Assembly (NCBI RefSeq): GCF_032362555.1
Contig: NC_083522.1
Coordinates: 3,822,001 to 3,886,000 of the forward strand
Length of the DNA stretch: 64,000 bases
Direction: 5' to 3'
DNA from: Amyelois transitella
Lineage: Eukaryota; Arthropoda; Insecta; Lepidoptera; Pyralidae
A program made the position numbers and the translations under genes. Shown piece after piece: positions 44,301-55,253 of this stretch (positions are counted from its first letter, which is position 1; every line of letters begins with the position of its first letter). The notes beneath the pieces are model-generated. The model was not told where the DNA came from and searched no databases. It saw nothing but the letters and a program-made list of their open reading frames with translations.

Positions 44301-47300
44301 TTTTTCTTTTGGTACCACACGACTCCGTTTGATACAAACTTGTATTCATGAACTACCCGTAGATAAATGATTGCAAATTTACCTACGTATTTATTGTTTT
44401 CACCTTGAATTCCGTTATGCTGAAGTAATTTACTGAAACCGTTCAAATAAGATTTAATTAGCATAATATACTCCCTCAGACGGTTGCACTGATAAAAATA
44501 CATTATCATGCCTGTCTTCCATGTATAGATAGGGACTGTGGGTTTTTTTATATAGAATATATTTATTTTTAAAATTGGATAGAAGGATTCACTTATTAAT
44601 GCCAAATCTAATTATATCTACTACCGCTGCCTAAGCGCATGTGTAGAAGAAGCGGCGTAACAAACTACACCGCAGAATTTTCAACAGACGTCAATTTACA
44701 TAAATAATTCTGGTAATTTTTAAACGTGGACGAATGCACATTGACGCTTGATTGCTTTATAAAATTCGCGCGTAAAGAAAAGCAGCCGGCGCTCACTATT
44801 ATTAATGTATGCAAACGAAAATTAACGCGAACATACCGTTTTCCTAGACATTTCTTTTTTTTGACATTTCATTTTCTAGACAATTCTAAAAAAACCAACT
44901 GCATAACAGTATTTTCTACAATGATCTTAGTTATTTCGATCGGGATGCACCGAAGATGGTCACAAGATGACTGACGGATGTCCATTGGCATACATCAATA
45001 ATCATGCAACGCGAAAATTGGCGCTCACTATGTTTTCTTCGATTCCGTCTTAGTCGCATTTTACGACATCTACGAGAAATTCAAGTGGTCCTATTCTAAC
45101 GTGCCGGAATTGAAACGCCATAAAAGTGTTAATATATGTTAAGTGCAGAGTGACTCAAACTAATTTTATTTTGCAGAATGATAGAAGAAGTTCAGGTTAG
45201 GCTACCCTTACCAGACCAGTCTCCGGCTGTGGCTACCACGTCAAGGCAGTCATCACTGCCACAGTCACCGCCTAAATTGATCCCGATCACTGAAAAACGT
45301 GAGGCATTTTTAGTTTTATATATTTACTAGCTATTAACCCGTAAATAAACTAAGTTTCGCCTTTATAATATTATTTCGGATGTGGATACTTACCCTTACG
45401 AAGTGGTCATTTTATTATCAAAAATTATAATACAATTTGAATTGCTGTGCCGACAAATTTATATTATTTTATTATTTTCAGCTAAAGTATCAGAAACAGA
45501 AGAAAAACCAAAACAAGAGAAATCACACGACAAACCGTTGAAAATTAAATTCATTAAAAACAATGAGGTAAGTTAATACTTAAAATCTGTCTTCCAAATA
45601 AAATAAAATATCTATTTATGTAACAATATGGACACAAGTATGGATTGTGCAATATTTTTATGTTTTATAATAAAATAACGACTTTGTTTCAGGAAGTGCA
45701 ACTGGAAGGTTCGTGGTCGCAAATCCACCCGGTATTGGCGGACGTGGTGCAAATATTCAACAAGGAGGCTGAACCCATCAAGGAGGCGGAACTTGCTATC
45801 AAAACCAATGGCAGAGCGGACTCTGGTGACTCTTTATCAGTCAGATCCTCACCATTGGATGAAGGTATGGTTACTTACTTTTCAATCAGTGTGAATTTGA
45901 TAGGGTTTTGGTACTTGTATACCTCCGTCACTTGCCTGTTTACCTATGCCGATAGTTCGAAAATTACGTACAGCACGTGATTACTCGAAAAATCCGTCAA
46001 TCACATTTGTAATATTATGAAAGTATGAGTATGAAAATATCCTAAACTATTAAACGACAAACCAATTCACCCAATATCATTTTCCCATACCGTAGCCTAG
46101 CATGTCGATGTCGTTTGAAACTAAAAAACAATGAGCTTCGCTCGGTCGCCCAGGTTTAGTAATACGGATAAATAACAAAGCTTATTTTATTGCTTGCAAT
46201 ATAACAGAAGCAGTGCGCAAGAAAGTGGAGAAGATGGAAGAGGAGATATTTAAAGAAATAGAAGAGTTAGACAAGTCTGAGCGGGAACAAGAAGAAGCCA
46301 ACGCTAAGGTAACAGCCGTCGAGGTTAACGACCAAGAGGATAATATCAATAAGAGGTTAGTTTTTCGCCTTTTTGTAAATGTTATTAAAACTAAATTCTT
46401 TATACCAACATAAATTTGATTCTAACTTAAGTGAGTGTAAAAGAGAATGGATAGAATGTATGGATCATGTGTAAAGTTGAATTAAAGCACGTTGAAAACT
46501 AGTAAACAAAAAGAGTAAATATAATGTGTCGTGTGGTTCCCGGCACCAAAAAAGAACTAGGACTACTCCTTCTCTTTCTCATTGATGTCGTAAAACGTGA
46601 TTAAGGGATAGGCTTATAAACTTGGAGTTCTTTTACGCGATGGGCTAGCAAGCTGTCACTATATGAATCTCATTAAGCTAAAAAGCTGAACGTGGCCTAT
46701 CAGTCTATACTGTAGGCGCTCTCTACCCCGCAAGGGATATACCTAGACGTGACTTTATGTACGTATGTATGTATGTGAATGGGAACTGTGTTTTGGGAAG
46801 GCCTAGGCAAACGCCCATTGATCAAATCAAGGACGTCCTGGCAAAAGGTCAGGTCAAAAGAACCTGAAATCGACGAGATTGCATTGTGAGAGTTATGATA
46901 TAACGGCAAGTGGAGAGATGTAGTCTCTGTTTGCCCCTCCAGGAAAGCGGCCTGTTTTATGCTATTACAAGCTTACACAAATATATGCGGCTGTCCTTAA
47001 CGTTTCTCTGATTGACCTGGGTCTTGGATGTTAATCTTATAAGTATTTATTATAAAATATAGTATCATTGAGTTATTATCATGTAACACAAGTTTCGAAC
47101 TTACTTGGAGGCTAACTCAATCTGTCTTGTCCTTTATATATTTATATCATTTTATTCTCAGGAGAAGAATAGGGGGAGCCAGGAAATCTTCGACGGCCAT
47201 GAAATCAGCTGACAGTTCTTCGAGTCCCAGTAGACCAAAAAGAACTAAGGCAGCGAAAGACACGGAAATAGACCATCTAGTTGTTCCTAAAGAGGCACTA

Positions 47301-50300
47301 CCCAAAAGGCGGACAAGATCTCCAAAGAAAATTACAAAAGGTGCGTTTTTTTCTTATTTTTTAAGTTTAAATTGTAAATGTCATATCAAAGGCGATTAAG
47401 GGAAAAGCTATAAACTTGGGATTCTTCTTTTAGGCGATGGGCTAGCAACCTGTCAGTATCTGAATCTTAATTCTATAATTAAGCCTTTACAACATCACCT
47501 TCCAGTCTTTTTGAGATTGTTGGCCCTGTTTACCCCGAATGTATAAGATGTCGTCATCCATATATTCTATACCAGTTGTCATTTATTTCACTAACGTTTT
47601 TCTATGTAATTGTGATTTCTAGAAGATACAACAGCGGCCGTTGAAAAAACGAAAGCGGACAATAAACCTGCAAGAACTTCGAGAAAGTCCAAGAACACGG
47701 AGCCCGAATCCACTCGGCTTTCCTTAGACGACGATTCTGTGCGCTATATGTTCCCGCCCGCGAAGAAAACTAGAAAATCTGCCGGGAAAATTACCACAAC
47801 CAGAAGGTAATTGCCATAAGGACTATATTTGTTTTATAACTTATTAAAATTTAGTTTTTTTTGTAAATAATTATTAGTAAAACGTTGATGTTTTGTATTG
47901 TAACATCCTGTACAATTTGACGAACCGTCTAATGAAATGTAGCATGGTGGGTTTTTAAAAGATTTGTTAAATATGAATCTTAGTATACAAAGTTTTATTT
48001 TCATACACATACATAAAATCACACACTTTTTTATTTTCAATGTATAATTTTTTTCAGTACCTAAATGCTAACCAACCTTATTTATTGGTTATTATTGCAA
48101 TGCAGTTATCTTATATAAATCGTAATATTTTGTGTTTTTTTAGGTCGATATAAATAAAATTAAAAAAATTCAGCTTTATATTAAAAATTTTAAACAAATA
48201 TCATAATTTTATATTCAATCTACGCATGTTTATTTAGGAGTACTTACCTACAAGAGATTTAGTATGACCTTAGGATACAACAGACGATGAAAATTATTAT
48301 GGAAAATTGATTCGAAATTTAACTGTATGTATATTTGGTAGAAGTTATGTCACATTTTTTTTAGATTATTTTACTTTGTCACGCGTTGAATCGAAAATTA
48401 ATTTTAGTATTTCTCAACTTTTAAATCTCAATTATAGCCAAACTACTTTATAGACTAAATACAAATTGATTCATGAAATCAGGACTTCTATACATTATAA
48501 GGTTTTAATAGAATGCAAAAAATGCCGTAATATATAATAATAATTATTATTTTATTTATGGGATTTTTTTTTTCATTTCACATACATTTTAACGTGTGCA
48601 GAACATTATATTGTTTCAAGAAACGTTATGCTTATAATTTATGCCACTTTCATTTATAAGAGCCATAATGAATCTATTGTGTATGTATTTCAGCTCTTAT
48701 TATATAAAACAAAAAGTATTCTAATTTAAGATAATATTTCATATGTTTTGTCCTATCTTTTTATACTATAACTTGACTATTGTCAATTTCAGAAAGTACA
48801 ATTATTGGTACTTATATCATATCTTAAATATTATAATGTAACATAAAAATGTGTACCCTCAACAGACAAAACTATTTTCATATTTGTGAAATTAGTATAA
48901 GTTAAAGGAAAGAAAATTTACAAAAAATTGTGAAAGAGTTGTGGGAGCAGGTCATTTAGATCAATAAATATATTATCGAAAACCTGTGTATTCATTTAAC
49001 TTGGCTCCCCTGCATGCTCAAATTTTCTTAATAAATTAATCCGAAATCCAAAATATCACTTAGAAATTAAAGCAAATAAAGTTATACGAAAGTGTTGAGC
49101 GTACAGGGAATGTCTGATGTTTGAATTTCATAAAGTTTGTTAATCCATCCTTTTGAAAGTCATTATATAATTATATAGTTACTCGTTTGTTAACCTGCTT
49201 CCATTGCTTACTTAAATGCATGTTGCTCTGATACCATTAATTCCTACTGACTTGCAAATACGGTTTGGGACGATCTAGCTAGACACCGATTTTGGAAATA
49301 CTCGTGGGCTTATTTGCTTTGTCATAAGACTGAAGACTAAAATTATTGTTATTTATCGCTTCAGTGGGATTTTCTGGAAATAAAGTAACCTTTAGTTTTG
49401 TTACCAATCGTCAGGTATTTGAACAGAAACTGCATATTTTGTTATGAAGGAATGTATAGAGGATCTATAATTAACTATCGTTTAACATAATGGGTATAAT
49501 AACCGCGTAGGTTTTAATCAATCTGTCTCCAAAGTATCGACTTAAATAACAAAGAATTACAGAATTATGTTAAGTAAGCCTTTTATTGAACATAATTCTG
49601 CGTCTCTGGTCGCTCAAACTGTGTTTGTTATTTAGCGTCAAGCCTGCTGCTTTAGCTTCTGCATTCGCTTTGCTTGTTTATATGCACTGACTGAGGCTTT
49701 TCTTGTCCGCACAGCTTGAATCCCACCAATCCCACTTGCGAGAACCTGATGCTAAATTCTATAGAGAGTAGCCAAGGATATCAAGATTCAGATCCCAGCC
49801 CAACTAGAGAAAGAATCATGCTAAAAAGGAAAAGAAAACTAAGTCTTTCGAATATATTATATAGAGGAAAGCAGAGACGTTTCGTACGCAGGAAATCTTA
49901 TCCGTGCGTTTCAGATGATGCCTCGAGTGAATCTAGCAATTTGTCATTCAAAAAACCACTTAAAAATACCAGTGCTTCTCTGCAAAGTGACGTTTATCGA
50001 TCAGAATCATACCAGCTACTAATGCCAGTAAAGAAGCAGTATTGTAATGCTCTCGAAAAAATAGACGAACTTCATCCAACTCATAATTTTGATAAAGATG
50101 CTTTAAAACTACAGGTGGATGGTTTTGATCTGAATGATGCTTCTGGTTCATCAGGCCCTGTACGCTCAGACGGAAATTCCAGCAATGTATCTTTACCACA
50201 GTCTCCTGAATTGTCGATAGTGGAAAACATATCCGTTTGCAAAGAATTATTAGAAAGCATTGAAGACTTCCCTACTATTAATGAAATACAAGCAAATAAC

Positions 50301-51897
50301 CAACCAAACTCTGTAATTCATAATAAATTCTTGATGTCTGCTGTTGATGTGACCATGCCGCTAATGGGACAAAATTGTGACATCCAACAAAGTAATACAC
50401 CAGATTATCTCGATTACCAAAATGACCCACCCACGAATGGATCGTTATCGAATCAAATAAATTCAGTCAACATTACTGAAGGTCCAACTATTTCAGATTC
50501 ATTGGATAGTAGACTCAGAAATTTGTTACTAGAGAGCGCCAAAAAAATGGAAGTTGATACTGTAGTTACGATAACTGAGGACCATAATAGTGTGGCTAAA
50601 AATAGCGCTGGAAATGTGAAGAAGCCTAAAGCCAAAAAACGTTGTTCCACTCCTCATAAAAGGAACAGTAAGAAAAAGTTGAAAATTCCTGATATTGAGA
50701 CAGTTGTGGAGGAAGAACGTATGGAATTTTGTTCATATGGGGGTAGGAAATCCTGTCCCCCTACACTTCAAGTTTTACCTGATGATATCCATAATGGTAA
50801 CGAGACTAGTGAAAAAAATAAAGAAGAAACCGTCAAAAGGGGCAGAAAGAAAAAAGATGTAATTAAAGTTAAAATTTTAAAACCAATTAATAAACAGCAA
50901 AAAGTTAGCCCGGCCAAAGAATTTAGTAAAACTTATGATGTATCCACAATATCTGTCCATACAGATAGTGGTATAAATGAAACTGGCTCAATATTATTTC
51001 TGCAAGATACGGATGATAGCGTGGATCTCATACATAACCATTCAGAGACTTGTTTACAAACTAAAGAATGTGTTGGCGATAGCATAGAGTTTATTGAACA
51101 GGATACGTCCGTAATATCGGTCAATTCACAGGATATAATGGAATTTAGAGATGCAGAGAACATTCCTCCAGAAGGTTTTTCTAACAATGCCCACGACGGT
51201 ACCGACATAACACGTGGTAAGTTTCCATTGTTATGATTAAAGATTGCTTTAATTATTAAAATAATTAGAATGTTTGTTTTGATGATTAAACCTTCGAGCA
51301 TTAAGTATGTATATTGACAAAACATCAGTGACGTCATCAAAATCCGTAACGTAGTCCGATTTTGTTTTTCACTAAATATATAATGAATAAAAAATAATTA
51401 CCTACCCTCTACCCTGCAAAAAAATTGCGTTATTTTAAGTTCTAAACTTAAACTACCCCTATTTCTTTCATAAAAATCGGCTTGTACATAGCAGATTTTC
51501 GTATTTATAATATTTTTTAATTAACGATCAAGAACATAATCTATTTTTTTCAGCAAAGATCATCAGCTCCCAGTCTACAGGCGAAACAGTGTACCACAGT
51601 CCGCTTGCTAGCGATCTGTCTCTGGCCAGTCTCATCACTGAAGATCTATCAGATGAGGAGGCTAACGAAAATGCAAAACCACGAGGCGCCCGCAAATGGT
51701 ACCTATTCAGTGATGACGAGACCACAAACACTAATGGTTTTGGCGCGAATCTCATGCAAATTTTCCCTTTGACCTGCGCCGTGCCAGATCTATCGACGAT
51801 AACGGAAATGTCAAAAGAAAATGACAGCAGAAAACCAACATTGGATACAGACGGCGACACTCGAAATGATTGTTTTGATTCCGATAATGTATTTTGA
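38343..51897 (+). CDS. TERF2IP: Rap1/TERF2IP-like Myb-domain protein, very long
   Basis: Seventeen exons: 38343-38350, 38556-38667, 39068-39183, 39618-39691, 39769-41193, 41485-41548, 41920-42015, 42828-42958, 43622-43697, 45177-45298, 45482-45567, 45693-45864, 46208-46355, 47162-47340, 47623-47806, 49715-51216 and 51554-51897. They sum to 4839 nt, 1612 aa, with all phases matching. The first exon codes only MSG. Residues 4-56 (RAYTMKEMKSIVDYVNKRK to TWQSLKETFLKRIL) resemble the Rap1 Myb domain. In vertebrates Rap1 binds TRF2 at telomeres. The BRCT domain that precedes Myb in human Rap1 is not seen. Most of the rest is acidic and disordered. A block GGLFVMHGKRIYPLVKDGNLVKNYLTY followed by a coiled coil looks folded. 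If intron 5 is retained, a short form would end at 41252. Basic clusters (GRKKKDVIKVK) suggest a nuclear protein. Confidence 0.72.
43200..43400 (-). repeat. Degenerate SINE-A
   Basis: Weak but ordered matches are TCTCGTCTTTCACGAC, GACAGAGCCAAAAG, AATTGAGATTCAAAGATAGT and GATTGCTAGC. It is an old copy in intron 8 of the Rap1-like gene. Confidence 0.45.
43440..43605 (+). repeat. 5'-truncated SINE-A
   Basis: The copy runs from AAACTTGGGATTCTTTTTAT to the tail GACGTGATTATGTGTATGTA. It ends only about 15 nt before the acceptor of exon 9 (43622) of the Rap1-like gene. Confidence 0.7.
43757..43980 (+). repeat. tRNA-derived SINE-B, plus orientation
   Basis: The head CTCTTTGGCGCAGCGGTAGT (A box) is followed by GGTCCCGGGTTCGAATTCCG (B box). 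The body has GGCCTGGGTCTTGGATTTTT and GAGGCTAACTCAATCTGTG. It is the same family as the minus-strand copy at 28815-29060. Confidence 0.85.
44037..44330 (-). repeat. Diverged SINE-A
   Basis: ACATAAAGTCACGTCTATATC, GACAGAGCCAACAGTCTTG, CCTAAAAGAAGAATCCCAAG, GTCGCCTTTTACGACATC and a final GGTACCACACGACTC show a full but altered copy. It contains an extra internal segment near 44150 and a small duplication near 44225. Confidence 0.7.
44570..44705. repeat. Dispersed repeat (AGAAGAAGCGGCG family), copy 2
   Basis: CTAATTATATCTACTACCGC, GCGCATGTGTAGAAGAAGCG, AAACTACACCGCAG and GACGTCAATTTACAT occur in the same order as in the copy at 8940-9100. Confidence 0.6.
45043..45120 (-). repeat. SINE-A head fragment
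   Basis: CTTAGTCGCATTTTACGAC, AAGTGGTCCTATTC and GTGCCGGAATTGAAACGCC match only the head end of the family. It lies in intron 9 of the Rap1-like gene. Confidence 0.5.
46528..46775 (+). repeat. SINE-A, plus orientation
   Basis: The head is CGTGTGGTTCCCGGCACC. The body includes GATTAAGGGATAGGCTTAT and GCTAGCAAGCTGTCAC. The tail TACGTATGTATGTATGTGA is intact. It lies in intron 13 of the Rap1-like gene. Confidence 0.8.
46985..47150 (+). repeat. 5'-truncated SINE-B
   Basis: The copy starts inside the body (GATTGACCTGGGTCTTGGAT) and continues to GAGGCTAACTCAATCTGTC. The tRNA-like head is missing. It ends about 10 nt before the acceptor of exon 14 at 47162. Confidence 0.7.
47385..47545 (+). repeat. 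5'-truncated SINE-A
   Basis: GGCGATTAAGGGAAAAGC, TGGGATTCTTCTTTTAGGCG, GCTAGCAACCTGTCAG and TTGGCCCTGTTTACCCCG show a diverged copy in intron 14 of the Rap1-like gene. Confidence 0.65.
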
Positions 51898-53025
51898 TGA
51901 TGTTCATGATTCAAGAGTCTGTTTTAAGGCAACCGTAAATACCCACACTTTATTGCTACACATGGGCGATTTCAAATACTGTTAGATTTATTTATATTTA
52001 GTTTTAAATACTGTTATAAATAAATAATTAAGTCATATTTTTGTTGGTTTGTATGTTTATTTAACGTTAATTTAATAAGCAAGGATTTAATGTAACTGTA
52101 ATTTTAAATATCTTTTGTTTTTTTTTTATTACTAATTAATATATTAATTGAATAGGCGCTGCGCGTTTATAATGTTATAAAAGTGATATGTAGATTTAAA
52201 TAAAGTTCAAAAACATTACTATATTTTTTTTTCTTAATACTCGTTACCTACCATCCCCGCGATTAAATGGGTGAGATTCAATCTGGCACACATGACGTCA
52301 TGGAATATTGCAACTTCTCAACTAATATTATAAATGCGAAAGTAAGTTTATTCGTTTTTTCTCTCTTAACGGATAAATATACTGAATTAAAAAATACCAA
52401 TTTTCAGCTAATGAAAGAATCAAAAACTATTTACTAAATCGTTGAATTAAAGAAATCTAAATTTGTGTTGCTTTTTCCCTCATTGTCTTACTGGCTCTTA
52501 CTTGCAGCTTCGTTCGCGCGAATTTAGCGCTACCTACAAATGAATACAGGTTTATCGAAAATCCCACGGAATCTATACACTATATCTCTGTAAAGACAAT
52601 AAATAATTTAAATAAATAAAAAAATATTAAACTACAACCTCTGTCTGACACACTATCGTAACCGCGGTACCCCAGACCTAAATGGGCGGAAAATATTCCC
52701 TTTGGTGGCGGTCGAGATGATTCATCGCTCCCGCTACATGTCGTGTTTTAAGAGGCGACACCTCACCTAGTGCGTCCACGAATATCTTTGGTTTTCCGCA
52801 TTTCATTGCACTCAACTCAACTAATGTTCATTGCTCTTTATGAAAATTGCCTAAGCCTCTTGTAAATATACAACTGTCATATGTCAAAGTTAAGAGACAT
52901 GGCATACATTTTGACGAGATTTGTTGAGTTTTTGATTGGATTTTTTTACCCAATTGAATTACAAGCTAAAAACAAATAAACATTTCTTTTTGGTTTGGAA
53001 AATGTTAGAATTATAATTTTCAACA
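51898..53025. other. Intergenic: Rap1-like 3' UTR and TM2D3 upstream region
   Basis: AATAAA at 52199-52204 is the likely polyadenylation signal of the Rap1-like gene. From about 52315 (CTAATATTATAAATGCGAAAG) to 52600 lies a decayed Helitron-like repeat. A GC-richer block at 52640-52770 (GCGGTACCCCAGACC) is probably another repeat of unknown type. No gene is seen. Confidence 0.5.
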
Positions 53026-54428
53026 ATGCCGAGAGTTCTACCATTAAGAATATCTATCAAAGACTGTTTTGTTTTAGTTCTTTTAGTTATTTTCAATACG
53101 ATACATATAACTGACATGGGTGAGTTTTATCTATATTAAAATTTACTATATCTCGTATATGACTAAGTTCCTAAATTCAAACGTATTATTATTTTACAGC
53201 AAATAACAACATGGATATACAAAGTAAAGAGAAAAAAATAAAGGGTGAAATTATTGAAAAAGGAGTAAGTTTTAGTGAAAGCGAAGAAGATTACTTGAAG
53301 GACTGCCCTTCTTTGAATCAGGAAAATATAGCTGAATGTTCCTCACTAAACTATCCGTGTGTGTCTTGTGACCGAAGCATAGATTGTCGATACGGCGGTC
53401 AGTACGAGTACAACTGCACAGTGAAACCAAAAGTCGTTTGTAATGTGAGTTTATTTTACATTAGTATTATACCGCCATGTTATTCTCGACATCACCATGA
53501 ACCATGAATTTCTATGAATTCTGTCTATGAATTTCTTTGTATTTATTTATCAAACCAATTTCTTTTCATTCAAAATCAAAGCAATATAAAGTTTTGAACC
53601 AGAAATTGCTTGTATTACAAGTCATATAATTTTATTATAATTTTAGGGCAGCAAAACATTTAATAGAACAGCAATGTGCCGCTTTTGCTATCAGACTGAG
53701 AAGTGGGAGCATAGATGTGATCAAAAAGCAAACTGCAACTCCCTCTCATCACCACTCAACTACTATCTGTAAGAACAATATACCTTTCCTAATGTCCATA
53801 ATTTAAACACAAAATTGTAATAGAAAAAACTCTGGTAACAGCCAGATCATGTTATAACCAGTATCTATGTTATACTTACAAATATTGTACATTGGATAGG
53901 ATTTTTTACAAAAATTTTCACATGAGTGCAGCCTTTATTAAAATAAGACCAGCTTTTACCCTTTTCTAAAAGCTAAAGCTAAGAAAAAGCTAAGTGAACA
54001 TCAGGCACCATCTGAGCACTCTGCATAGTACTCAGGTGGTCTCTTCCAAGGACCAAAATTTTACAATTATTTATAAGGCAATATATTCCTACTACTGCAC
54101 TTGACTGGACTCATATCATTTATATTTCATATTCCATTTCTATTTCAGAACAAATTGCACAGTGTCTGATGACATTTTATGTTTGGGAAGACGAAGATTC
54201 CTGAAGAAAATAAGGTGCTCATGGACTGCTGGCACTCGTTGGGGCACGGCAGTCATTCTTGCCCTTACCCTTGGTGGATTTGGGGCAGATAGGTTTTACC
54301 TCGGTCATTGGCAGGAGGGGATCGGGAAACTGTTTAGCTTTGGAGGTCTTGGAGTTTGGACCCTTGTTGATGCTTTGTTGATTGGAATACACCATCTGGG
54401 ACCTGCTGATGGGTCTTTGTTCATATAG
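53026..54428 (+). CDS. amx: TM2 domain-containing protein 3 (almondex)
   Basis: TM2D3 proteins are membrane proteins; the Drosophila orthologue almondex is required for Notch signalling in the embryo. Four exons: 53026-53119, 53200-53444, 53647-53768 and 54149-54428 (741 nt, 246 aa), all in phase. An N-terminal signal sequence (DCFVLVLLVIFNTIHI) precedes a cysteine-rich luminal region (CVSCDRSIDCRYGGQYEYNC, CRFCYQTEKWEHRCDQKANC). The TM2 domain follows: a first helix GTAVILALTLGGFGADRFYLG, then the DRF-type turn, then GKLFSFGGLGVWTLVDALLIG. The end GPADGSLFI matches the conserved TM2D3 C-terminus. It is convergent with Ku70. Confidence 0.95.
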
Positions 54429-55253
54429 ACTAGTTTCATTAGGTAATATATTGTTATAGACTGATATTGTTTTTATTTTTATTCTACAGAAAAGATTGGG
54501 CAATTTTTGCAATATTAACTCCTTTATTAATGCATTTTGAATAATAGGCTCAAACTACCCTCCTACTTTAAACAGAAATGAAATCCATTCAAATCTTTCT
54601 GAGATTAGTGTTAGACAGAGAAAATAGAACTTTGAAGATAGTGATTGAGGTAAAGGAAGCCTTATCCAAAAGCCAGATAAAATAATGGTTCTTCTGATAC
54701 AGAGGTGAGAATAAGGTCGGACGATGATAAAAAAAAAATGGTATCTGTAGAGCAAGTATTTCTTTATTAAGTAAAAAGCAAATATCACAACATAAACTAT
54801 TAAATAGTTTCATTGATTAGATAAAAACACCAATATAAAAATTTCTGAGGTAGTACCTGTATATAACAATGGTTTAAATGTTAATGTTATAGGTAGCTAA
54901 TCAATATTTGTACCATCTCCAATCATGAACAACGAGATTTGCCTTAAAGCATTACAATTCTATTTACATATTCTTATAAAGAATCTTGCAATAGAGTATA
55001 AAATGTAGTAAAATATTTTAAGCTTTGTAAAAGTTTCAAATCAACAAAAGAGCAATAGATAATAATCTAGGCTAATAAGTACAATTATTCAGTAATAGGA
55101 ATATTAGATTCTATTCTATCTAGGTATTATATAAATACATGAAGTGCACAATGAATCTTGGCATACCAAACAAGATGCAAATCCAAGTACAAAAAAAATC
55201 CTCTCAGCATGTTAGGTCTTATTGCCTAGTATGTATGCCAAATAGTTAACAAC
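54429..55253. other. Convergent 3' flanks of TM2D3 and Ku70
   Basis: No gene is seen. It holds the TM2D3 3' UTR and, on the other strand, the Ku70 3' flank. TTTATT at 54763-54768 is one candidate Ku70 polyadenylation site. AT-rich otherwise. Confidence 0.5.
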
